The translations under genes were made by a program, and so were the position numbers. A stretch of 64,000 nucleotides of DNA. Origin: Trileptium ribeirensis (Eukaryota; Nematoda; Enoplea; Enoplida; Thoracostomopsidae). Where the stretch lies: contig JASANE010020334.1 in NCBI GenBank assembly GCA_030248225.1, forward strand, positions 1 through 64,000, in the 5' to 3' direction. Positions 62,401 to 64,000 of the stretch are shown in pieces. The notes beneath the pieces were generated by a model, which was not told where the DNA came from, did not search any database, and saw only the letters and a program-made list of their open reading frames with translations. Every line of letters begins with the position of its first letter. Position 1 is the stretch's first letter.

Positions 62401-63363
62401 GTATCGCATAAATTAAGCTATGATGGTTACAATGGTTTTATTCCCCGGAATCATTTCATATGTGTTTTGTTTTTGAAGAAACTAAAATAGTGATATAATT
62501 TTATAACAACTGAAAATCGATACATTTCAGATAAAGTAGTACTTCGAGGACCAAAGGAGGACGTTGAAAAAGCCAAAAATTTGTTGACGAAACTTGCTAA
62601 AGACAAACAGTTGTCGAGCTATACCGCCGAAGTCAAAGCGAAGCCCGAATATCATGGATTTCTGATTGGTCGTGGTGGTTCGGCGATTCAAAAGGTAATT
62701 GAATATATTCTATTCGCGTTTGGCTTAACGTTTCAATTGAATAGCAATGTCTGTCATGTAGGGTTCCGTATGAAATGCGTTCCACATATTCGCCTCAGCT
62801 TAGAGTTAGATTTCGATGACATCTGCCCAGGTGGAGACCTTTTAGAGAAACGAACGAATAAATTCCGGTGAAACATTTTCCACAGTTGTATGCTGTAGTC
62901 AAAAACGGCGTATTGTTTTTTGGCTTACGCATTGCAGGCAACGATTTTCTAATCTGACTATATTATGAACTGAACTCTCACTCGCTATAGAGATATTCTT
63001 AACGTACCTGGAAATTATTTTTCGAGAACTGATGACATACCGTTTATTATAGGTTTCTGCCGTCGTGGACCCGAATCTCACCTCTGTCGACATTTTTCAA
63101 ATGGTCGGAGCTATCATGCAAATTTCAAAATGTATAACTACCACAGTTTTTCAAAGGCAATTTTGTCACAATAAAATCATTTTATTTCACAGATTGGTTT
63201 ATTTGCTGCTCATTTTATTTTTCAGATTAGGGATTCATTTCCTGATCTGAGAATATTTTTCCCGCGGGCTCAAGACAAAGACCAAGACACGATCCACTTG
63301 ATCGGTCGAAAGGAAGATGTGGATGCTGTGAAAGCACAGCTGGATAAAATTGTGGACGAATTG
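14385..63363 (+). CDS. HDLBP: vigilin, multi-KH RNA-binding protein (18 exons, 3' end outside window)
   Basis: Vigilin is a cytoplasmic and ER-associated RNA-binding protein made almost entirely of KH domains. In known animals it binds mRNAs and tRNAs and affects translation and heterochromatin. Eighteen exons joined at GT..AG introns with matching phases give 910 codons without a stop. Residues 1-186 are a low-complexity N-terminus containing a DAFP motif like the one near the vertebrate vigilin N-terminus. Ten KH domains follow: KH1 about 187-260 (degenerate), KH2 264-328 (GKEG), KH3 334-401 (degenerate), KH4 406-471 (GING), KH5 475-545 (GPRG), KH6 548-616 (GKGG), KH7 621-689 (GTRG), KH8 692-761 (GKGG), KH9 768-835 (SGSG, degenerate) and KH10 838-910 (GRGG). 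Order and linkers follow vertebrate vigilin, which has 14 KH domains in about 1270 residues, so roughly a quarter is missing past the right edge. The symbol is that of the vertebrate orthologue. Coding sequence fills under 6% of the span. Confidence 0.93.
14464..15915. other. Intron 1, first part
   Basis: No gene was seen. 15420-15910 holds a loosely repeated motif (about 150-180 bp, phrases such as GTGATACAGATAGCTGAAAA at 15493 and 15655), probably a degraded tandem repeat. Confidence 0.5.
15916..16370 (+). repeat. Dispersed repeat family C, copy 1 (intron 1)
   Basis: It begins ACTAGTCGGCAGTGGAACTA and ends GACAGAAAATAAAAACGCTT followed by CGCTCCGCTTCGCCGAGG. It occurs inverted at 30.98-31.44 kb and again at 52.75-53.31 kb. 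No ORF is seen; it is nonautonomous and the superfamily is unknown. Confidence 0.75.
16400..18530 (+). mobile_element. CR1-type LINE fragment (reverse transcriptase), split by a hAT MITE
   Basis: 16440-16600 encodes TSGVPQ..VLGPVLFLYYIND and the catalytic FADD (16551-16562). After the hAT insertion the frame resumes with TIDGD, then IYKTLIRPRLEYATTCW (about 18060-18115) and a C-terminal region ending near 18525. These are the palm, thumb and C-terminal parts of a CR1-like reverse transcriptase. The 5' part is absent. Stops and a frame change near 18460 show it is dead. Removing 16734-17901 plus one target duplication restores continuity. Confidence 0.88.
16734..17901 (-). mobile_element. hAT-type MITE, copy D, inserted in the CR1 fragment
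   Basis: It starts CAGGGAGTAACCGGAATTCC and ends GGTTCCGGTTATTCCCTG. The perfect 8-bp target duplication CAATATAC lies at 16726-16733 and 17902-17909. It is in opposite orientation to copy B, with the same interior and no nested insertion. No transposase is encoded. It inserted after the CR1 fragment was in place. Confidence 0.93.
18531..19214. repeat. End of intron 1 with family E fragment (18795-18975)
   Basis: 18795-18975 shares TTCGCTAAAAATTTTGCC and ACTGCCAAGATGCTTTTG-like phrases with 60.1 kb. The rest of this stretch shows nothing recognisable. Confidence 0.45.
19215..19411 (+). CDS. HDLBP: vigilin exon 2 (residues 27-92)
   Basis: Acceptor TTTTAG, entry in phase 1, exit in phase 0 at a weaker donor (G|GTTAGA). 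It encodes a short poly-Ala run and a polar, probably disordered Ser/Asn/Gln-rich segment ending VGPKVE. There are no domain matches. Inclusion is supported by the open frame and by both phases fitting the neighbouring exons. Confidence 0.7.
19412..20687. other. Intron 2
   Basis: No repeat or gene was recognised apart from ordinary AT-rich intron sequence. Confidence 0.5.
20688..20969 (+). CDS. HDLBP: vigilin exon 3 (residues 93-186, N-terminal DAFP region)
   Basis: Acceptor ATCGCAG, donor CAG|GTGCG, phase 0 on both sides, 94 codons. It encodes VLDYDDAFPAFGGLGG near its start, comparable to the YKDAFPPLP segment near the N-terminus of vertebrate vigilin. A Gly/Ser/Thr-rich stretch follows, then a basic end reading KAKTVTQ, equivalent to the VTQ that precedes the first KH domain in vertebrates. 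Confidence 0.85.
21470..22690 (+). repeat. Family F-like repeat in intron 3
   Basis: It starts near GAGTGAGTGAATCGGACGGA and ends TTTGCGAGTTACTAGTGT, the same right end as the element nested in hAT copy B. Internal phrases (TAGGTTTTT, GGGTTCAAGGTCAATGAACG) recur two or three times at ~180-bp spacing. No coding potential is seen. Confidence 0.5.
22691..24021. other. Remainder of intron 3
   Basis: No gene or clear repeat was recognised. Confidence 0.45.
24022..24130 (+). CDS. HDLBP: vigilin exon 4 (residues 187-222, first half of KH1)
   Basis: Acceptor TTGTAG, donor ACAG|GTATGA, phase 0 in and phase 1 out. It encodes VFHLPVEERR..., then a strongly charged Glu/Asn/Arg helix ending NNIMKSTG across the splice. 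This matches the VFHVPLEER...IMQRTG segment of vertebrate vigilin. It is too short for simple ORF finding and was located by continuity between exons 3 and 5. Confidence 0.88.
24131..25554. other. Intron 4, degraded repeats
   Basis: 24370-25200 contains phrases such as TTCGCAGAAAATTTTGGTC that resemble the family E start. The open frames here have no domains. Nothing else was seen. Confidence 0.4.
25555..25719 (+). CDS. HDLBP: vigilin exon 5 (residues 223-277, end of KH1 and start of KH2)
   Basis: Acceptor TTGCAG, donor ATCG|GTACAT, phase 1 on both sides. It encodes TRIELCESRDQSLTIVISGE (KH1 beta strands), a helix, then IRIPKEHHRVLIG, a near-exact match to the vigilin KH2 start IPKEHHRFVIG. 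The intron splits the first Gly codon of the KH2 GxxG loop. Confidence 0.95.
27100..27820. repeat. GC-rich inverted repeat pair in intron 5
   Basis: A GC-rich left arm around 27108-27200 begins TGTACCGGAGCTTAGCCCCG. A GC-rich right arm around 27740-27815 reads, inverted, CTGTACCGGAGCCGAGGCTA. The composition differs sharply from the AT-rich surroundings. It is possibly a degraded DNA transposon; its ends are not resolved. Confidence 0.45.
28082..28239 (+). CDS. HDLBP: vigilin exon 6 (residues 278-330, KH2)
   Basis: Acceptor TTGCAG, donor CAG|GTCATT, phase 1 in and phase 0 out. It completes the GKEG loop of KH2 and encodes RKLSELERAT, the variable loop with MPNRD, then ITVIGPKEGIDRA and ends ISAEQ. 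Vertebrate vigilin has the same ISAEQ at this position. Confidence 0.95.
28240..30287. other. Intron 6
   Basis: No gene or repeat family was recognised. Confidence 0.45.
30288..30383 (+). CDS. HDLBP: vigilin exon 7 (residues 331-362, first half of KH3)
   Basis: Acceptor GTTTCAG, donor AGG|GTAATT, phase 0 on both sides. It encodes ERLHIERAYYPWIRGPDNET, aligning with the vigilin ERLEVEKAFHPFIAGPYN segment. The KH3 loop is degenerate (RGPD) in the same place as in vertebrates, so this is an ancestral feature and not damage. Confidence 0.9.
30978..31437 (-). repeat. Dispersed repeat family C, copy 2 (intron 7)
   Basis: Reverse orientation of copy 1: AAGCGTTTTTATTTTCTGTC near the left and ATGTAGTTCCACTACCGACT at the right end (31437). 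Similar in length to copy 1 (about 460 bp). Confidence 0.75.
32904..33020 (+). CDS. HDLBP: vigilin exon 8 (residues 363-401, second half of KH3)
   Basis: Acceptor ATTTTAG, donor AAAG|GTAAAT, phase 0 on both sides. It encodes TRVKINIPPPG, then EEIIIVNGEKEGVYHAAAEL and ends RQIYEEK. Vertebrate vigilin reads INIPPP and KKIYEEK at the same positions. Confidence 0.93.
33791..33997 (+). CDS. HDLBP: vigilin exon 9 (residues 402-470, KH4)
   Basis: Acceptor GATTTCAG, donor AAAG|GTCAGT, phase 0 on both sides, 69 codons. It encodes a whole KH domain: VPKSQHRCVIGINGSGLAEI with GING loop, then LRETGVSVEVPP, TLRGDTDSLGQALT and the end VFAK. It is the closest match in the protein to vertebrate KH4. Confidence 0.95.
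33998..34870. other. Intron 9, left part
   Basis: No gene was seen. 34.57-34.87 kb may be LINE 3'-UTR, since it follows the ORF2 end in LINE orientation. The long + strand frame crossing into 35.04 kb is antisense to LINE ORF2. Confidence 0.45.
34871..37980 (-). pseudogene. CR1 LINE ORF2, endonuclease and reverse transcriptase, multiple frameshifts
   Basis: The frame opens after a TGA near 37983 and runs through a Ser/Asn-rich leader into the endonuclease domain (CLYLNCRSIMNKLDIL near 37650). Frame changes occur near 37400, 36850-36430, 36310, 36115-35900, 35580 and 35190, each followed by clear homology in another frame, through RT palm (FADD), thumb and the C-terminal region ending RLHSSTALPHP. 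No large deletion is evident. The protein would nick target DNA and copy the element RNA, but this copy cannot make it. Length and order fit CR1. Confidence 0.85.
38034..38168. promoter_or_regulatory. Cluster of four perfect heat-shock elements
   Basis: Arrays of the HSF site nGAAnnTTCn with exact 5-bp phasing: GAACATTCTCGAA (38034-38046, three units), GAACGTTCTGGAAGATTC (38064-38081, four), GAATGTTCTAGAAATTTC (38122-38139, four) and GAATGTTCTGGAAAGTTC (38151-38168, four). They lie between ORF1 and ORF2 of the CR1 LINE. A TATA-like CATAAAAG (- strand, about 38025-38018) follows 9 bp after the last site in LINE orientation. Confidence 0.8.
38310..39114 (-). pseudogene. CR1 LINE ORF1 with PHD-type zinc finger (one frameshift)
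   Basis: It starts at an ATG at 39114-39112. The first frame encodes MVYNTRGSTSE..., then GSNCPTCTLK and breaks. The next frame continues with LSCSCCKGLYHLTC, VHWFCCNC, together a C4-H-C3 PHD-like finger. After that comes a charged helical stretch (ELSKKYDDLEKHVSIIEK), a conserved-looking RRENCLILF block typical of LINE ORF1 proteins and a basic C-terminus (KRKRVRIRNNK). PHD fingers in ORF1 are known from CR1-group elements. The role is probably RNA or chromatin binding during retrotransposition. The single frame break lies within the finger, near 39005. Confidence 0.75.
39115..40602. other. Intron 9, between CR1 and family D
   Basis: Probably begins with the LINE 5' region. No other feature was recognised. 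A 70-86 codon frame on each strand near 39.6-39.8 kb has no domain. Confidence 0.4.
40603..42338 (-). repeat. Dispersed repeat family D, copy 1 (reverse), with nested element
   Basis: Ends match the two + copies at 60.6-62.3 kb: ACTAGTCGCTTGTCTTATCG at the left and GCTAGTAACAATACTTCGCT at the right. Internally it has ~150-bp diverged units around the phrases ATTTTCGTGTAT and GGGTCCCATG. A ~390-bp element (40974-41361) sits inside it. Confidence 0.7.
40974..41361 (+). mobile_element. Family G element, copy 1 (nested in family D)
   Basis: Short inverted ends CTGTCCGCAG and CTGTGGACAG, with runs of G inside the left end and C inside the right. The interior is shared with 57182-57537 (ATGTATTTTCAAGCTA, AAATTTTCAGACATAAA, TTTCGGCCGAGTG). 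It looks like a small nonautonomous DNA transposon. No target duplication was recognised. Confidence 0.65.
42714..42821 (+). CDS. HDLBP: vigilin exon 10 (residues 471-506, first half of KH5)
   Basis: Acceptor TTTTCCAG, donor ACG|GTAAGC, phase 0 on both sides. It encodes ANSVITDEIECPAWLHKFII followed by the GPRG loop and TNIKSIIGDQPT. Vertebrate vigilin has AAPSWLHRFIIGKKG here. Joined to exon 11, the loop between helix and strand is about three residues longer than in vertebrates. Confidence 0.93.
42822..44410. other. Intron 10, first part
   Basis: No exon or repeat with clear ends was seen. 43960-44130 is a degraded stretch with ATTTTACCC motifs. An open frame at 43560-43847 has no domain match. 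Confidence 0.45.
44411..45539 (+). repeat. Dispersed repeat family A, copy 2 (intron 10)
   Basis: The left end CGGAACGTAGTG (44411-44422) and the right end CACTACGTTCTG (45528-45539) form a 12-bp near-perfect terminal inverted repeat. Between them are about two ~390-bp internal units and the subterminal hairpin at 45458-45477. It is nonautonomous with no ORF of note. The superfamily is uncertain. Confidence 0.75.
45934..46123 (+). CDS. HDLBP: vigilin exon 11 (residues 507-569, end of KH5 and start of KH6)
   Basis: Acceptor TTTTTAG, donor AACA|GTAAGA, phase 0 in and phase 1 out. It encodes VQVKFEGEDCIFLEGPPDEV, a long helix, then LDIIKVHPNYHRHIIGKGGS, with an intact GKGG loop and the HRH motif of vigilin KH6. 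Confidence 0.95.
46124..46969. other. Intron 11
   Basis: 46560-46750 holds a GC-richer segment with repeated GGCAAAAATTCGG/CCCCGGC motifs resembling 43.96-44.13 kb and other degraded repeats. No gene was seen. Confidence 0.4.
46970..47109 (+). CDS. HDLBP: vigilin exon 12 (residues 570-616, KH6)
   Basis: Acceptor TTTTTTAG, donor ATG|GTAAGG, phase 1 in and phase 0 out. It encodes SRIKDETGVLVSIPDEST, IRLEGKKEGVARAAEM and the end IANRM. Vertebrate vigilin has NRIKDQ and LASRMEN at these positions. A 43-bp tandem array starts 100 bp downstream of the donor. Confidence 0.95.
47210..48203 (+). repeat. 43-bp tandem array, about 23 units, with higher-order repeat (intron 12)
   Basis: The unit consists of GTTCGCTTTTCTCCAGCTAC, CGTCGCTTAGCTACAGTGAT and GAC. 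A block of five units carrying shared variants (CCACCATCGC, a one-base deletion in CCGTGCTTAG, TTCACTTTTC, TTATCTCC) starting near 47690 is repeated about 214 bp later, near 47902. The array begins 100 bp after the exon 12 donor. Confidence 0.96.
48204..48668. other. Intron 12, after the 43-bp array
   Basis: No feature was recognised. Confidence 0.4.
48669..48817 (-). repeat. tRNA-like (SINE-like) dispersed repeat, copy 2
   Basis: Inverted relative to 7683-7852. On the - strand it carries TAACGTAGTGACTAGCG (48711-48695), followed by GAGGCTCGCACCAAAACGAT, the same order as copy 1. The A-box is slightly weaker than in copy 1. Confidence 0.55.
48818..49388. other. Intron 12, unassigned
   Basis: AT-rich, no feature recognised. 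Confidence 0.4.
49389..51056 (+). repeat. Dispersed repeat family A, copy 3 (intron 12)
   Basis: The longest complete copy. CAGAACGTAGTG at 49389-49400 is inverted exactly at 51045-51056. It has four internal units of roughly 345-365 bp, starting near 49627, 49991, 50345 and 50689, and a subterminal hairpin at 50975-50994. Unit number differs from copy 2, so units expand and contract within the element. Confidence 0.8.
51057..51775. other. Intron 12, end
   Basis: Two GC-rich stretches (51165-51250 and 51410-51480) resemble each other in inverted orientation (CCCGCTAACACTCCGCG versus CTAACCCGCTCCGCGG), suggesting the ends of a small degraded element. Nothing else was seen. Confidence 0.4.
51776..51994 (+). 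CDS. HDLBP: vigilin exon 13 (residues 617-689, KH7)
   Basis: Acceptor ATTCCAG, donor ATG|GTACGA, phase 0 on both sides, 73 codons. It encodes a full KH domain: DIIIEQRFHRQLIGTRGENL with GTRG loop, then AYPGVNISFPEQG, VVTLRGPKDEVDKCHKYL and VKEM. It aligns with vertebrate KH7 over its whole length without gaps. Confidence 0.96.
52747..53310 (+). repeat. Dispersed repeat family C, copy 3 (intron 13)
   Basis: It begins CAGTCGTAGTGGAACTACAT and ends GACAGAAAATAAAAACGCTT. It is longer than copies 1 and 2 because of an internal segment around 52830-53000 that they lack. Confidence 0.7.
53822..54060. repeat. 239-bp foldback repeat upstream of exon 14
   Basis: The first ~60 bp (AGATAGATG ... CACTGCACATC ... 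GGTATAGTT ...) pair with the inverted last ~60 bp at roughly three quarters identity. The centre is made of further imperfect repeats of CCATTG/CAATGG and GTTATGAC motifs. Open frames on both strands follow from this symmetry. It is probably a MITE. Confidence 0.75.
54172..54258 (+). CDS. HDLBP: vigilin exon 14 (residues 690-718, first half of KH8)
   Basis: Acceptor TTTTTAG, donor AAG|GTAAGT, phase 0 on both sides. It encodes VENNFQVKLPVFKDFRRFII followed by GKGGQNVKK. This matches VPIFKQFHKNIIGKGG of vertebrate KH8. A 239-bp foldback repeat ends 111 bp upstream of the acceptor. Confidence 0.94.
54259..55754. other. Intron 14, first part
   Basis: No gene or repeat was recognised. Small open frames lack domains. 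Confidence 0.45.
55756..56230 (+). repeat. 119-bp tandem array, four units (intron 14)
   Basis: Units start at 55756, 55875, 55994 and 56113 with ACTATTATCTTTGCTTACGT, followed by AAAGCTTTATATCATGCCAA and GATTTGGAGGCAAATGCCAA. They are over 95% alike by eye. Confidence 0.95.
56231..57181. other. Intron 14, unassigned
   Basis: No feature was recognised. A low-complexity AT stretch lies at 56630-56700. Confidence 0.4.
57182..57537 (+). mobile_element. Family G element, copy 2 (adjacent to exon 15)
   Basis: CTGTCCATAG at the left, CTGTGAATAG at the right, and the same interior and orientation as copy 1. It ends 44 bp before the exon 15 acceptor, so the branch point and pyrimidine tract of this intron must lie in the short remaining flank or in the element itself. 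Confidence 0.65.
57582..57713 (+). CDS. HDLBP: vigilin exon 15 (residues 719-762, second half of KH8)
   Basis: Acceptor TTCTTTAG, donor CTG|GTATAT, phase 0 on both sides. It encodes IRDETDTRIDIPSEAS, then DITITGKRSNVEKAVA and IQNDL. Vertebrate vigilin reads IITGKRANCEAA and IQKDL here. A repeat element ends only 44 bp before the exon. Confidence 0.95.
57714..59325. other. Intron 15
   Basis: No exon fits between exons 15 and 16, which join in frame. No clear repeat was recognised. Confidence 0.45.
59326..59467 (+). CDS. HDLBP: vigilin exon 16 (residues 763-809, first half of KH9)
   Basis: Acceptor TTTTCAG, donor TCTG|GTACGT, phase 0 in and phase 1 out. It encodes ASVINTEISIPHRLHSSLLS, then GSGRLIQSIQEECGGVNIKF. 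The match to vertebrate VSIPAKLHNSLIGTKGRLIR and EECGGVHIHFP is clear, but the GTKG loop is replaced by SGSG. No long single-frame ORF covers it; it was found from domain continuity. Confidence 0.93.
60125..60495 (+). repeat. Dispersed repeat family E (intron 16)
   Basis: It begins CTCCATTCGCTGAAAATTTC and continues with GCCAAGACGCTTCCGATGGA. Reverse-complement similarity to 1525-1950 and direct similarity to 18795-18975. The frames are open on both strands but without a domain. Confidence 0.55.
60570..61215 (+). repeat. Dispersed repeat family D, copy 2
   Basis: The left end has GAAACTAGCGAAGCGAAAAA and TTTTACTAGCCGTGG. The right end has TTTTGGCGGCCAGACAACCA and ACTAGTTAAT. It contains about one internal unit (GGTCCAAAATACACGAAAAT). 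Confidence 0.65.
61283..62295 (+). repeat. Dispersed repeat family D, copy 3, next to copy 2
   Basis: Same ends as copy 2 (ATTCTCACTAGCCAGAGTGG and CTTGGCGATAAGATAAGCTA), but with about three internal ~150-bp units around GGTCCAAAATACACGAAAGC. Only ~70 bp separate the two copies. Confidence 0.65.
62531..62694 (+). CDS. HDLBP: vigilin exon 17 (residues 810-864, end of KH9 and start of KH10)
   Basis: Acceptor ATTTCAG, donor AAAG|GTAATT, phase 1 in and phase 0 out. It encodes DKVVLRGPKEDVEKAKNLL (KH9 strand and helix), then AEVKAKPEYHGFLIGRGGSA with a canonical GRGG loop. Vertebrate vigilin has RAKPEYHKFLIGKGG. Confidence 0.95.
63226..63363 (+). CDS. HDLBP: vigilin exon 18 (residues 865-910, second half of KH10)
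   Basis: Acceptor TTTTCAG, donor TTG|GTACGC, phase 0 on both sides. It encodes IRDSFPDLRIFFPRAQDKDQ, then DTIHLIGRKEDVDAVKAQL and the end IVDEL. Vertebrate vigilin has FPAAEDKDQDLITIIGKED here. No further exon is visible before the window ends, so the gene continues to the right. Confidence 0.95.
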
Positions 63364-64000
63364 GTACGCCGTTCCTTGTGAATACTTTATGAATTTCATT
63401 TGGTGTTTTATGACATCCTAATGCTTCCAATGTAATGCTTAACAATTTGCGTGCTCCTGAAGTTGATGAATAGGTTCGCACCCTTGTATCTCGAAGCATT
63501 TGAATAGAGTAATTCCTAGAACGTTCTGACTTTTACATAAAAGTTCACAACATGGCTAATTCATTGATATATTAATAAATATGGAACCGTTTTCCAGTAG
63601 CGTGGTGTTTTATCTATTGTGCCTCAAAGGTAAACATACTATAAACGGGATTCCATGATTCATTTGAGCAGTAAAGCTGAATTAGGTCGAAAATTATCAT
63701 ACCCGAATAACAATGAGTTTCCCTAAGCTGTAATTATTCAAACGTATACAACTGAGTTCGTCCCGGAAAAATTATAGGCAATAGTATCTAAATTCTGGGC
63801 TGTCCTAAGTGGGATGGATGTGTGAAGCGCCCTAGCAAAAAACGGGTACCTGCGGGACATTTCCGTCCACTTTTAATTACATAACTTTTCAAAGCAGTTA
63901 CAACCTATCGCAATAAATTGTTAAGCTTTCCGCAAACCAACCACAGACGACACAGCAATAGTGAAAACGCGTTCGTAAGTGACAAAATACATTATTTTTA
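63364..64000. other. Start of vigilin intron 18 (continues past window)
   Basis: It follows the exon 18 donor GTACGC at 63364. No next-KH exon was recognised. 63780-63880 has a short degraded repeat phrase. Confidence 0.5.

Noticed and set aside
63065..63250. Frame containing VSAVVDPNLTSVD, similar to the segment expected after KH10
   Set aside because: It lies upstream of exon 18, which continues KH10, so it is out of order; the resemblance is short and probably chance.

Overview
The window is AT-rich animal DNA. It is dominated by one large, intron-rich protein gene on the + strand, and the introns and upstream DNA are filled with transposon copies, tandem arrays and dispersed repeats. The gene is vigilin (HDLBP in vertebrates, vgln-1/Dp1 in invertebrates), a multi-KH RNA-binding protein. 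I assembled 18 coding exons (14385 to 63363) by joining GT..AG introns whose phases agree. Together they give 2730 nt = 910 codons with no internal stop. They cover the N-terminal region and ten consecutive KH domains, in the order seen in vertebrate vigilin. The last four KH domains and the C-terminus should lie beyond the right edge. Several coding exons have no long open frame of their own and were found by domain continuity (for example exons 4 and 16). Small exons, large repeat-filled introns and CR1 and hAT elements point to an invertebrate metazoan; I do not assign a species.

Layout. 1-14300: upstream DNA without a convincing gene. It holds a dispersed family with internal ~350-bp units (family A), hAT-type MITEs with CAGGGA termini, a tRNA-like dispersed repeat, a ~62-bp tandem array (9.7-10.7 kb), an 83-bp tandem array (11.6-12.5 kb) and an (AT)n tract just before exon 1. 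14385-33997: exons 1-9. Intron 1 contains a CR1-type LINE fragment (16.4-18.5 kb) split by a hAT MITE with a perfect 8-bp target duplication. 33998-42713: intron 9 (8.7 kb) with a nearly full-length but frameshifted CR1 LINE on the - strand (39.1-34.9 kb), followed by a nested repeat. 42714-63363: exons 10-18, separated by a second and third family A copy, a 43-bp tandem array with higher-order structure, a 239-bp foldback repeat, a 119-bp array and two side-by-side copies of another family (D).

The most unexpected signal is a cluster of four perfect heat-shock elements (15 correctly phased GAA/TTC units in about 135 bp) between ORF1 and ORF2 of the CR1 LINE. A TATA-like motif and the opening of the ORF2 reading frame follow immediately. 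This suggests a heat-inducible internal promoter carried by, or captured into, the retrotransposon. In the vigilin protein, KH domain 9 has lost the canonical GxxG loop (SGSG), whereas KH1 and KH3 are degenerate as in known vigilins.
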